A stretch of DNA of 64,000 nucleotides from Aspergillus flavus (Eukaryota; Ascomycota; Eurotiomycetes; Eurotiales; Aspergillaceae): assembly GCF_009017415.1 (NCBI RefSeq), contig NC_092404.1, positions 1,364,001 through 1,428,000 of the forward strand. Direction: 5' to 3'. How positions within the stretch are numbered: position 1 is the stretch's first letter; each line of letters starts with the position of its first letter. Below the pieces are notes generated by a model. The model ran no database searches, had not been told where the DNA came from, and was given only the letters and a program-made list of their open reading frames with translations. Positions 48,086-59,515 of the stretch are shown piece after piece. The position numbers were made by a program, and so were the translations under genes.

Positions 48086-49500
48086 AGGGTATGCGTGTGC
48101 ATTGGGAAGAAATCTTGGACTTGATGGTCGCCTGAGTATCAAGATGAGGGAGAGCAGCTGCTGGGGGCAGCGCTGGTCGTTTACCCAACTGCTTATGCGA
48201 TATTATGGTTCGAACTGTATGTGGAGAACATGCCTCGTTTTAACGCCAAACACAAGAGCCGGGCTACCATACCATCCGTCGTGGTGCAACTATTGCTGAT
48301 TTCCCGCTTGATGCTTGAGTTTTGTTTGAGGTGGACGACCGCAGTTACATACATTGCCAGGCGTCACTACGGGAAACAGTCCGCCTGAACCGCTCACGAA
48401 AGGAGTCATCTTCAACTCAAGGGGAAATGAAGGAAGATCCACCAAGCGTGAAGACATTCGCGTCTACGGGCCCGTGCCCATATTATTAGGTTTGGGACAT
48501 ATTCAATGCACATGAAAAATCATGTGTTGAGAGGCCTCTTGCCGACTGATCGAATTTAAGAAACTAGGAAATCTAGCGTTTTCAAGAGCGGAGATTTTGT
48601 CGCAAAACGAGAATGGTTTAGAGTAACTCCACACCAATCTGAAAACTAAGTACCATGACTTTTCGCATGTTCACGCTAAAACTGGAAGCTAGACGCTATA
48701 CCCTGAGATAAAGCATCTCAGAGTAGTTTAGTACACACAGCTACATCAGATATATACAGCCTGGACAGAGAGTCACAGGGGGTGATGTCTTGCATATCAA
48801 CGCTTCTAAAGTTGCCTTCTCTTGATCTTTTCAATCCAAAAGAAACTGTTTCCTCGAACCGCTGTTCGAATGAAAGTACGGCTGAATTCAGGCGGACGAG
48901 AATAGGAAATTGGAGATGATATCTCGAAGGCTGCAGGGAGGGGATGATGGGAAAACATATCGATAATCATTCGTCGCTTTGTTTAACACTGAAACTGCCA
49001 AGGGAAGTGATGCTGCTATGATAGACTAATACACAAAGGCGGGTGAGCCTTACATGACTTGCTTCTGCCCGTGAAGAAGGAAACATTAACGTAGAGTGAA
49101 AATCAAATGAGAAGAAAGAAGAAAAAGTGAGGAAACCTGCTGTTGCCAGAAGATCGTAACTGGAACAACATGCAGTACAGGAAAGATATATGAGAACGAA
49201 CAGCGGATGACAAGGGAGGGTCATGCAAGTTATGCCATCTGATGATTGCCGATAAAAGCGGAAATGGGAGGAGAAAAAGTATAGAGATTACACCAAGCTG
49301 AGCAAATACTCTTTCGAGCATCTGCAAAATACATAAAAACCCAATGATATCAGATGCGAGATCGAAGTGAAGTGGGAAAGGAAATGAAAATGAAACGAAC
49401 GGTCCAAAGAGTGTGAAAGGATCCAAAAGTCGAGCCCAGGAAGTTCTTTTGTGGAGCAAGCTTGGGGCCTTTGCTTTAAAACAAATACAAGGACAATCAA
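48086..49500. other. Convergent intergenic region pop7/FHA gene
   Basis: About 1.4 kb between two 3' ends. Only low-complexity short frames on the minus strand (for example 49103-49522, overlapping the end of the FHA gene). Likely 3' UTRs and spacer. Confidence 0.4.
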
Positions 49501-51803
49501 TCATTTGTCCATTTTCTGCCATCCATTCAGATAGGCCATTAGCCCTACACCTAGAAGAACGACCCCAAGCATCGACGCGTATGGGCTAGAGTGCTGCAAG
49601 ATATCATGCTTGCGCGGCTGCGTCGCAAACGTCGTATCGGAAATTTCGGCCTCCTTAGATAAGGGCGATGTTCCAGTGCACTCTGGTTCCGTCTCACTGT
49701 CTGCGACTGGGTGATTCTTCGCCTCATCAGCGCTAGAAGGGCTAGAGTGATCGGTAGCATCCTGTGTCTGAACCGTCGACTCGTTTGCCTCAGAACGCTC
49801 TTCACGCTCTCGTCTTAGAGTCTCTATCATCTCTGCTAACGACTTTCTGGTCTCAACCGTCTCACTCTCAGCCTTCTCAGCGCGGTCCCTAAACACCGTG
49901 ATTTGCTTCCTCATTTCTTCCATCTCTTCCATCATTGCCTCTAGGCGCTGCTGCAAATCATTATTGTTTGTGGCTGCCGACTTCTCCTCTGGGATAGAAT
50001 CGTTCAAGCTAGGTTCAGGCGACACCCCATTTACTAGCGTCTCCTCAGGGCTTAACTGTTCTGCAGATGTCTCTTGATTATTGATGGTATGAGAATCAGA
50101 AGTAGTATGGTTTGCGATGAAGTCATTATCCTTAGCCCTCAACTCGAGACTTCTGGCCTTTTCTTCTGCCGATTGCCGTGCGGTCCGTTCTTCAAGTAAA
50201 AGGCTCTCTAGCTCTTTCACGCGAGCACCCTGGCTGTCGAGCTCTCTTTTAGCTGACGACAGAGCTTCAATCAGCGATAGTATTTGACTTGATTCACGAG
50301 AGACAGGTGAGCTTGTGGCTCCAATCTTCGGTTTCTCTGTATCGGATCGCTTAAGAGGAGAAGTAGCGTCTGTGCCATTGCGTGGCAAGGCATCAGGCTT
50401 TTCAGGCAGAGGTTGCTGTGGAGGTGGGGCGGGAGGGTCAGAAAAGCGAGAGAAAGAATCAAGTCGAGGCATCTTTGGCCTGCCATTGACTTGACGGGAC
50501 GAAGTGCTATCCGCAGGAGAGCTCTTAACTCGTTCTTTCTCAGGGTGGCCTGACTTCGTAAGATTGGTCAAGAATTCGTCCGTTTGGCGTAAATCTTGTG
50601 ACTGCTGTTTGGCTTGTTTCATTTCGCTCTATAGAGGGTTAGGGGGCAATAGAAATGAAAACCGGGCATCATGGAACATACTGTAAGTCTTTTGACAACT
50701 TGTTCGATAGATATAGGAGAGTTCCAGTAATTCATTTGCCGCTGTTGCTGTAACGCATTGAACTGGCTGCTGGCAGTGCTCTGTACACTCCTGTTGCTCA
50801 ACGAGCTCCCGGATCGCCCTCGCATATGTGATAAAGGCTGGCTAAGGGGGGAAGGTAGAAGGCCTCCTCCTGAGGCAGGGTCCAGATCTCCAAGTGTGAG
50901 ATCGAGAATATTCGGCATAGTGCCATAAACACCAGCATATTCCACTTTGCAACAGACCTTGTGATGCACAACCGTTGTCTGATCCTCGCTAATTATATCG
51001 ATTCCCAGTTCCAGCTGGTCATTTTCACGGAGCTCATGCGGCTCTGACTCGCGGTTTTCTGGAGACAACCGCGTTCCGTTAACAAACGTGCCATTCGATG
51101 ATTTCACATCACGAATAAAGATTCTCCCGCCTTTTTCGGCCCAAACTTCGGCATGTTGTCGACTGAGCACCTTGGAATCAAAGAATCCATTCGCTGGCGT
51201 AGGCACTGTTTTTGCATTCGTTTGCCGGCCAATTCGAACCACTTCCGGGAAGTAGGGCACATTGATCTGCTTCTTTTCAAATGTACCGTTGAGCGGTACC
51301 AGGGTCAAAACCGCGGGCGGTTCTCCAGAAGGCGCGCTCCCTGCGCGGACGCCATTTTGTTGGGGTTGGAGCATATGTTGGGATGGAACAATGGAAGAGG
51401 GCTGGTGATGAATGGCGGACATAGCCGATGAGGCAGTGGGACCGGAAGAAAATGCGGGCATTGCTTGAGAGCGTGCGTTGCTCACGCCAGACACTGGTTC
51501 TGACTTAGAGTTAGGCCACAAACTGCGCGAAGGTTTCTTTTTAGACGACCAAGTGGCTGATTCAGGGATGTGGCTTTGACCGGCATTAGTATTCTGCGGA
51601 GTTGATGTCACGGTTGACGTGGACGTAGTAGATCCTAGAGAAGAGGAGGAATTCGATCTTTGAATGGTCTTCCGTGGCATAAACATGCGTGAAACTTCGT
51701 CCCCGTTCATTGAAGACAGAGCTCCTTGTCCTCCGTTACCAGATTCGTACCATCCCAAGCGAGGGCCCGATTGCACACTAGGTGGTGATGCCACAGCAGT
51801 CAT
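49501..51803 (-). CDS. FHA-domain, coiled-coil, tail-anchored protein (SLMAP / Far9-Far10 / Pro45 type)
   Basis: Two exons, 51803-50682 and 50628-49501, about 749 residues. After a Ser/Thr-rich N-terminal ~160 residues comes an FHA domain at ~165-290 with VRIGRQ, SRQHAEVWAEKGG, DVKSSNGTFVNG and ENDQLELG, all typical phosphothreonine-binding positions. The second exon has coiled coils (KRELDSQGARVKELESLL; ATNNNDLQQRLEAMMEEMEE) and ends in a single membrane helix MLGVVLLGVGLMAYLNGW followed by four to five residues, so it is a tail anchor. This order (FHA, coiled coil, tail anchor) is that of SLMAP and its fungal counterparts, subunits of the STRIPAK phosphatase complex at the nuclear envelope/ER. 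STRIPAK membership is inferred from architecture. Divergent from mgr2. Confidence 0.85.
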
Positions 51804-52471
51804 GGAGAAGGATGCCGGCGATAGTCCGTAGGTGAGACTGTTGTTCCAAGGCTACCTTATCTCATAGGCGCTGGGTGGATAAAAAGAAAACAGTGAACAA
51901 TCAACCGTCTAAATATACAACTCGAAAACCAATCGTCTGAAATTCACCGATAATTCTCTTTCGCGACAGTCTCTAAAACCGGATCGCAGGTAAGGGATGT
52001 GTGTGCGCCAAAAACCCGTTTTCCGTATTCCAACCAACTGTTATCGAGGGTTACGTTAGTATTAAGCCGCAGTCGTCAAATTAAACGGTAATCCAGTCTC
52101 TCGCGAGGGGGGAGCGACACAAAAAAAAATAAAAAGGGTCCAGACCACAGGGGTACAGAAGACAGGAGAGGCTTACCTCCGTAGTACAAATGCTGACGAT
52201 CAAAATAATGTGGAGTTCGGATGCAAAGCAATGGGTGCTTCAGACCAAGGAGGCGTGGAGTCTTGGCCTAGTCCGCACAGCGACCGGTAAAAACGCCGTC
52301 CAAAGGGAAGAAAGAAAGCAGCACGAGACGGGAATACCGCCTTGCACAGGCTTGTAAGCCGCCGAAAGCGTATTAACTCGATGCAGAGGATTTTGACAGA
52401 TCGAGGACCAAGTCGCATGGGCAACGGTTGAGAGGGTCAGCTCACGGATCCCTAACGCCTCAGGCTTCTCT

Positions 52472-52560
52472 CACGTGAAAAGCCACACGTGCAGATTATC
52501 TAAGCGGGTCTTGCGCTCGACACGGTCATGATTTCCCCAAGAGGAAGGCGGTGTCACGTG
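52472..52560. promoter_or_regulatory. Cluster of three CACGTG E-boxes in divergent promoter
   Basis: CACGTG occurs at 52472-52477, 52486-52491 and 52555-52560 in the 0.9-kb interval between the divergent FHA gene and mgr2. The palindrome is the core site of fungal bHLH factors. Which factor binds, and which gene it controls, cannot be read from sequence. Confidence 0.5.
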
Positions 52561-52724
52561 TCGCCGGCGGAATAACCCCGGTTTTGGTGGTCCAACTGTC
52601 GGAGCTTTACCTCTCTATAAGCCTTTTTGAAAGAAGAAAAGAACTGCAGTTTGCCTGCAAGTTCCTCGTCGATTCATCTTTATATCCTTAGAATATCCCT
52701 AACTCAGTTTCCCTCACTCTCAAT

Positions 52725-53345
52725 ATGCCCGTCGTTGCAGGTCCTCCTCAGGCCCACGGCCCCTCTACCTTCGACAAGAGTAGGTTCTTCCTTCGAGCAA
52801 CAGATTAACTTTGTTTAACTGACCTTCTTTACAGTGAAGATGGGTGCTATGATGGGATCAAGTAAGCCATAATCTATATACTCTCGTCATATTGGAGGAG
52901 TTTGTTAACAGTGTCTCCAGCCGTCGGCGGTATCATGGGCTTCATCATCGGTTGGTTGCTTTCCTATACAGTGAGCCCCAGCAGGCTTGCTAATGATTCA
53001 TCAGGAACTGTCACCATCTTCCAGTACGGTGCCGGACCCAACGGTGTTATGCGGACCTTGGGTAAATACATGCTTGGCTCTGGCGCGACTTTTGGGTACG
53101 TTTACATCTTCGAATAACTATGGTTGTCTATTATTTGTAAAACACAACATGCGCATCTCTTCAGATTTTGGCTATACGGTAAATTATACCTTGCTAACCA
53201 ATATTTTTCGCCACCTATCAGTCTCTTCATGTCCATTGGCAGCGTCATCCGTACCGAAGGACCTCACAACGATGCCTGGCTCCGCGCTCGGGGACCCCCG
53301 ATGATGCTTCCTCGTCAAAGCCCTCTGCGGCCCATGCGTCAGTAG
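52725..53345 (+). CDS. mgr2: Mitochondrial TIM23-associated protein Mgr2 (Romo1 family)
   Basis: Five small exons (52725-52779, 52835-52861, 52921-52950, 53005-53095, 53222-53345) give 108 residues. The protein reads MPVVAGPPQAHGPSTFDK, MKMGAMMGS, TVGGIMGFIIG, TVTIFQYGAGPNGVMRTLG, GATFGLFMSIGSVIRTEG. This is the two-helix, glycine-rich Romo1/Mgr2 fold that lines the lateral gate of the TIM23 translocase in the inner mitochondrial membrane. Exons 2 and 3 are only 27 and 30 nt. For exon 3 I chose the CCAG acceptor (52919-52920) because it restores GSTVGG; the acceptor nine bases upstream would add three residues. The short length is normal. Confidence 0.9.
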
Positions 53346-54465
53346 CTGCGCAGTCACCGACTTGTAGCGGAATGGTGGGAATGTGAAACTTCCCACGGGT
53401 TATCTGTACAATAGTATTTATCCTGACGAACAATCTGTATGGCCGACGGGGCACAGGCGGTCGACAGTTAATGCAGGAGAGGGGATGAAAGGAAGCAGGG
53501 ATGATCTCTGCATAATGTACATACAGTCTGGGCATTGGGACGGACTGAAGACATTTTTGGCCCGGTGACAGGATGTCTCTTGGTGTTACAACAAAGCTAA
53601 CCGGTTAATGAAGGATGGTCATGAGCTAACGACTTGAATAATGAGGTAGCCGGTTGACTCGAATCTCACTATAGGAGCAGTAGAGTGGGTGACTACAAGC
53701 CCAATCATTGGGAAGAAGCGTAGATAAGTAACCTTCAAGATGACCAAGCAGCTCGATATACGCCGTTTCAGTAGCATGGCATGATGACAGTTTAACTTTG
53801 ATGTTGGCAATACGGAACTAAATTTATAGGGTTTGTCAAATATAGTAGATGTGCTCAGTACTTCTACTTCCACGCCCTGATGCCCTTGTCACGACGCAGA
53901 AACCTCCCGATCCATGTTCCACGATATTGAAGTTGAGAGATAAAACATGGGTGAACTCCTCAAGCCAATTCATAGCACCTAAACATCTCACATTCATGGT
54001 ACGCCCTCTACAGCAGTTGACTTTAGACCCATGCTGTTTCAGATCACATACTACCGCGCCCCTACCAACGCAAGACTTACTCCATACTTCCAAGTTTCCA
54101 GCGGCTATCCACATAGTACTCGTGAACAGAGACACTTATAATGTAAACATTCTATTGGGCCTTGTAATCAGACAGACTATATTCCTCGTTGCCGAACAAC
54201 ACGAAAGTATATTTCCTAGCCCTAACGCAATGCAAGTATCCTCAGCACGTAATACGGATATTAATATGCAATGTACACTAGCCACAGCAACAAAATAGAG
54301 CATGAATGCGTGTCATAGTTACATCGGCGGTTGCCTACGTGACATGTAACATCTCACATATCATTATCCCGAGCGAACTGAGACAAAAATCAAATTAAGG
54401 GTACTAAATATCCGAGATTATAATCATATTACATCGTGTTTGGCTGCAAGTTGCTCGGGGTTGAA
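53346..54465. other. Intergenic interval after mgr2
   Basis: About 1.1 kb. An open frame of 149 codons (53849-54298) has no recognisable features. No supported gene. Confidence 0.4.
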
Positions 54466-54750
54466 TTATACGATTGGCAACAACATCCTGCACTGGAACA
54501 CGCTTGAGGATGTGTTCTTGACCACTAAGGGAAATGAGCCTGCATGGATCAACGGGAGTTTTCTTCGGTGCTCCTTGAGATTCGTCCTGAGGGACCTGGT
54601 TTTTGGCAGTCTATGGGTATCCGAAGGAAGTACGAGATCATGTTACTGTATACTGGATCAAGGTAGATTCGTTGCAAGGCATGACTGCTTATGGTGGTTG
54701 TGGCGTATCTGGGCTGTTGTATATTGGTAATAGGAATAAGCTTAGCTCTG
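54466..54750 (+). pseudogene. Possible decayed gene fragment (multiple frames)
   Basis: Protein-like text occurs in three successive plus-strand frames: HWNTLEDVFLTTKGN in one, SSVLLEIRPEGP in the next, and WFLAVYGYPKEVRDHVTV with GMTAYGGCGVSGLLYI in the third. Read together they look like one domain broken by two small indels. I do not recognise the family. It could also be chance. Confidence 0.25.
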
Positions 54751-55117
54751 CAGCATCTCGGTCTATTGGCGGAAAACTATACTACAGACACAATCTAGAA
54801 TCACAAGTGTATAATAAGTGTTGTAAAAACATGGAAAGGAAGGAGAAGAAAAAAGCGGACTATAACTCTGTACATGAAAACATCAGTTCATGAAGGCGGT
54901 CACAAGAACAGTCATTCGTCAATAATTAATATCAGGATCCTCTTCCTTTCTTTTCCAATCCGCTTTTAGGCTTGGTCAAGATCACGTTAATCATGTCAAG
55001 AATAGACGAATTAAAAAGTGAGACGAGCTGGAAAGACTTGCAGAAGCCAGGTCTGTAGTACCCCGCTCAGTTGAACACGAGAATCATCATCGGGAAAACG
55101 GACTATGCAATCCCAAT
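54751..55117. other. 3' flank of rer1
   Basis: About 370 bp with no gene seen; presumably the rer1 3' UTR and spacer. Confidence 0.4.
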
Positions 55118-55925
55118 TTACGACCGACCGTACTTGGCCTTGCCGAAGGAGAAAGGTACGTAGCGGTACTTGATCATGTGCTGGATCTGTCGGCGCACTG
55201 CACACAATTACTCGATCAGTACTGCTAAACAAACCCATGCGAAATTTCAGGGAAAGGGGAGACTCACTGGTCAAGACAAAAAGGATAATCCAGTACACAA
55301 CGAGCACAGGCCAGAACACAGGGATATCAAAGACACTGAACCAGCTGCAGACAAACCCAATGGCAATGGCGCGGGTGGCGCTCTCCCAGAACTTGAACTC
55401 CGGGAGACGGCGAATGAACGGACGGAACTCGTCGTCCTGCTTAGTAGGGAGGGATGCAGCTGCGTCGCCGTCCTCGAGACCTTCGTCTTGAGTGAGAGAA
55501 GGGTCGAACTTGGGCTGGAGGAAAAGAAGGAAGAGGTTCAGAAGGTAGATGCCGAGAGTGTAGGCGACTATTTGGTGATATATTGTTAGCGCATGTTTTC
55601 TAGGCTTAGTCGTTTCTCTTTCAGTAAAAGAGGTTATAGTGGACATTGTCCGTACCGATGTACCAGCCCTGAGCGAGGATGATCCTCAGGAAGAAGATAA
55701 TGAGAAGGACGACGGTGCCGATCCAGCGGTAGGCAGTGAACGGCGTCGAGGCATCGAGAAGGGTTTGATATTTCTTGGAACTGTTAGTGACGTTCCTTGG
55801 GCTTTCACGATGTCTTGCGCCGGTTTAAGACATCTAAGTCCAGGAATTGTACGTACTCTGGCGAGCTTCGACGTCTGTGCAGTCACCGCGGTGAACGGAG
55901 TCTGCTCGGGCTCAGGGACATCCAT
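55118..55925 (-). CDS. rer1: Golgi-to-ER retrieval receptor Rer1
   Basis: Four exons (55925-55857, 55773-55656, 55567-55268, 55197-55118), 188 residues. The order of landmarks is [39 protein letters not shown], membrane segments [19 protein letters not shown] and [20 protein letters not shown], an acidic loop [25 protein letters not shown], two more membrane segments, and the tail [20 protein letters not shown]. This is a full-length Rer1, the four-TM early-Golgi receptor that returns ER membrane proteins in COPI vesicles. The first intron ends at AAG, a less usual acceptor, chosen because it restores RKYQTLLD. No anomalies. Confidence 0.95.
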
Positions 55926-56432
55926 GGCGTGCGTAAACAAGGAAAAAGTGGGGGAGGAAAAGGGAAAAAGGACAACGTAAAATATCTCAGAAGCTCCTGA
56001 TATTCGTACTTCTCATGCACGATATGACTTCCCAGAACAAACCCAATCGACTGTGGTCCGGACGCTGAGAGGAGGCGCGACTAATCTACACACTGGAGAA
56101 ATGCGCTGTTTCAGGCGTAGGAAACTTGTCCACAGCGCCTGTCAACTAAACCGTTTTCGGGATTCCAGCCACTCGGAGGCTGTACAATTACGCTAGCCTG
56201 GATTTGGCCCTCGCTTACTCAGAACTTACCTAAGGCCGGTACCAGCAGTTCACGTGCGCGCATTGCCTCGGAGGAACGGTTCGCTTCGGCTGCGGGGAGC
56301 GTCATAGCTCCGTTTACAAATAGCATAGGGACTTGTCGACATAACAATAATCCCATCGTCTTTTTACGCCCGTCCTTTGCGTCTTAGCTGATTTGAAGCC
56401 ATTTGACATCAATTGATTTTATAGCAGCCACA
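55926..56432. promoter_or_regulatory. Divergent promoter rer1 / enoyl-CoA hydratase
   Basis: This 507-bp interval separates two divergent starts. A CACGTG E-box lies at about 56252-56257. Nothing else was recognised. Confidence 0.45.
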
Positions 56433-57483
56433 ATGTTCGCCCGACAGTGCTCACGATTGGTGTCTTCCCGGACTGCCGTCCCCTTGTCTTCGTATCTTTC
56501 CCGTGTTAGGCCGTATTCCTCGGCATCAGGATATGAGCACATCCTGACCTCCAGCCCCAAGCCTGGTGTCGGGCTGAGTATGTATAGACCTCTTGTTACA
56601 CTTAATATAGCAAATAATAGTTACTCACTAGGACGATAGTCACATTGAACCGCCCTAAAGCCCTTAATGCCCTTTCAAGCCCCCTCTTCAAAGAGATCAA
56701 CGATGCCCTTTCCAAATACGATGAGGACAAGGATATTGGCGCCATCATAATCACAGGGAGTGAGAAGGCTTTCGCTGGTATAGTAACTATCTGGTCCTAG
56801 ATTTGGTTTTTGCAAGATAAGGCTGATTGGCAATCAAAGCTGGTGCCGATATCAAGGAAATGGCGCCCTTGACCTTCTCCGCTGCCTACAGCAACAACTT
56901 CATCGCCCCTTGGTCCCACCTTGCCAACAATATCCGTAAACCCGTTATTGCCGCAGTGTCTGGCTATGCCCTTGGTGGTGGTTGCGAGCTCGCCCTCATG
57001 TGCGACATCATCTACTGTACCTCGAATGCCACCTTCGGCCAACCGGAAATCAAACTAGGTGTTATTCCCGGCGCTGGCGGGTCGCAGCGCCTGACTCGTG
57101 CGGTAGGAAAGAGCAAGGCTATGGAGCTGATCCTGACTGGAAAGAATTTCAGCGGCAAGGAAGCAGGAGAATGGGGCGTTGCTGCGAAGGTCGTCGAAGG
57201 AGGCAAGGATGAGTTGCTCGAGGAGGCCCTCAAGACTGCCGAGACGATTGCAGGATATAGTCGTGTTGCCGTCGTTGCTGGCAAGGAGGTGGTGAACAAG
57301 AGTCAGGAACTCTCGTTGAGAGAGGGCGTCGAGTATGAGAGACGGTTGTTCCATGCACTTTTTGGTAGTAAGGACCAGAAGATTGGTGAGTTGCCCCTTG
57401 TTCTTTTACTTAATACGTTGCTGACAGCATTAGGCATGACGGCTTTTGCCGAGAAGAAGAAGCCTGAGTGGTCGAATGAGTAA
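56433..57483 (+). CDS. Mitochondrial enoyl-CoA hydratase
   Basis: Four exons (56433-56577, 56640-56777, 56840-57385, 57434-57483), 292 residues. The N-terminus [20 protein letters not shown] is Arg/Ser-rich and fits a mitochondrial presequence ending before the [11 protein letters not shown] segment. The crotonase core follows: [23 protein letters not shown] (oxyanion hole), [15 protein letters not shown] and [20 protein letters not shown]. The two catalytic glutamates expected in GGGCELAL and QPEIKLG are present. The enzyme hydrates 2-enoyl-CoA in beta-oxidation or branched-chain amino-acid breakdown. Length fits the short-chain (ECHS1) type. Introns are clean; intron 2 ends AAAG. Confidence 0.93.
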
Positions 57484-57727
57484 AGTTGATTGTAGCGATC
57501 GATATTCCAGAGCCCCCAGTTGGCTTCACTATTCAGGATAATTTGACCGAAAAACGAATCCTAGGACGTTAATGCAAGAACTGCGATAACCCATCGCTTC
57601 AATATTGTAGCCAACAACACAGTTTGGCAACCAAAATCGGACATAGCATCGTAACGTAAATCGTATTCATGATTAGAGTATGTACAGCATTAGTTATCAT
57701 ATTATGTTCCAGAATAGTATAATATTA

Positions 57728-59515
57728 TCATGACGACCCGGCTTGCTTCTCCAACTGGGCCACGTCAGTTGTGGCCGACTTCTGTGTTTGATAGTTTTTC
57801 ACCACGTGGTCTTCAATGGTTTCATCGAAGACATCCACTTGAGTGCTAGCGAACTTGCGTGCGCTAACACCTCGTTCAAAGAGAAGGTCCAGTTCAGCAA
57901 AGGAACGGCCCATGGGCTCGGGGACGCGGAAGTAGGTGTAAATGACACACAGGAAGCAGATTCCACCCCAGAAGAAACCCGCGAAATTACTCCAGTTCCA
58001 GGCCTCTGGGTTGAGCATATATGGGGTCAGGACACCGCACACAATAGCGACAATGTTATATAGATTGCGGCCAAGGACCACCGTTTTGATTTGCAGTCGG
58101 CGGGTAGAAAGTTCAGCGACCAGGGAGTATGCGACTGTTCCAACAGTGCATTGGTAGAACAAAGCCCAGACAAGCATCATAGCGCCTGTCGCGAGAGCTG
58201 ATTGGTCCCGGTGTGAATCTGGAACCAGGCCGAGGAAGCCCATGACAAGTAGCATGACACAGAGACCGCAAAGTCCGTACAGGTAGAGGGTTCTGCGACC
58301 GATTCCCAGGGTCATTAGAAACCATGCCCCGAAAACGCCCACCATATTGATACCGTATTGCCCCATGGCAAAAGCATAGGATTTATTGGTGGCTAAGCCT
58401 GCCTGCTTCAAGAAGTATGTGGAATAGTTGGAGAAGGAGTTACCGCTTAGGTTCTGGATAGCCCATACCATGCAAACGATCTCCGTTCGCCGTAGATCGG
58501 TGCCCCTGAAGCAGTCGAAATAGCTAGCACCTCGCGTAATTTTGGCTTCGAGTGCCGTGGTATGAACCATCATGGAAATGGTTTCGTCTGGATCAAAGTC
58601 GGTGTCTCGCTTCGCGCTAGTTAACCGTTGAAGAGCTCGTTTGGCTTCCTGCGTTTTGCCTTTCCTTACAAGCCACCACGGCGACTCAGGTGCCAGGAAG
58701 ATCCCAACGAGCAGGGGTCCCGGCCACATCCATTGTAGGCCGTACGGGATCCGATATGCCCACTCATCAGTCCGGTCAATCATTCCCATGATCACACCGA
58801 TACCAATCAGCTGACCTAGACCCCAGCAAAAGTTGACATAGGTTGTTAGGTATCCCCGCAAAGCGACCGGACAAACCTCTGATGCATATGTGACCGAGAG
58901 TGTTTGGAAGACACCCCAGGGGATACCGGCGAGGATCTCGGCAGCGAGTAATGCTTGAACATTGGGTGCGGTGAAAAAGATGGCAGTCCACGCTGTGATC
59001 AAGATGAGGCATGCGATCATAGTAGGCCGGTATCCGAACCGTTCCGAAGCCCATCCATTGATGAAAAGCCCAATAATTTCTCCAACATACGCACCGTTGC
59101 TCAGACCTGCTTGCCACTAGAAAATTCTGTCAGTACACGTTCATACGTTTTTGCCGGTTGACAAGAAAGAGAAAAGATAAGAAACACATACCCGAGCCGG
59201 TACTTCATATGTCCCATCAGCCGTTAGCTCGCCGTATTTCTTGTTGAATTGATCAAAAGCGTAGAAATTGTTGACCAGACTGATGTCGTAACCTTCCATG
59301 ACTATACAAGTAGAGATGAAAACACTCCATGCGACGGCTTTCGGGTAAAGTTTGATGCCTTGCAACAGGGTCATCTGCTGCTCCTTATCCGTCGCGGCTT
59401 TCGCATTATGAACGATCTTAGCCGCGGATGCCGTGGAGTCCTGGCGACCGTCGCGAGACTCTGGCAAGTGTTCGTCTGCCGGGTCAATGGCATCCTGAGG
59501 CTTGAAGGAAGCCAT
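57728..59515 (-). CDS. MFS sugar transporter, alpha-glucoside permease type
   Basis: Two exons, 59515-59192 and 59116-57728, about 570 residues; the intron is phase 0 (PAR joined to WQAGLSNGAYVG). The start is ATG 59515 (MASFKPQDAID). It has twelve hydrophobic segments and the sugar-porter signatures: ERFGYRPTM after TM2, PESPWWLVRKGK after TM6, GRRTLYLYG after TM8 and RVPEPMGRSFAELDLLF at the end. The AIQNLSGNSFSNYSTYFL segment and MEGYDISLVNNFYA resemble the fungal maltose/alpha-glucoside:H+ symporter group. It acts in the plasma membrane. Substrate assignment within the family is inferred. It converges with the enoyl-CoA hydratase gene. Confidence 0.88.

Noticed and set aside
49103..49522. 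Minus-strand frame of 139 codons overlapping the end of the FHA gene
   Set aside because: Low-complexity Phe/Leu/Ser-rich text from a 3' UTR, in a different frame from the real gene.
52200..52424. 74-codon minus-strand frame in the FHA gene leader
   Set aside because: Could be an upstream ORF, but there is no conservation evidence and it may lie outside the transcript.
53849..54298. 149-codon open frame with an ATG start
   Set aside because: No recognisable motif, flanked by AT-rich spacer, and an equally open frame lies on the opposite strand; likely chance.
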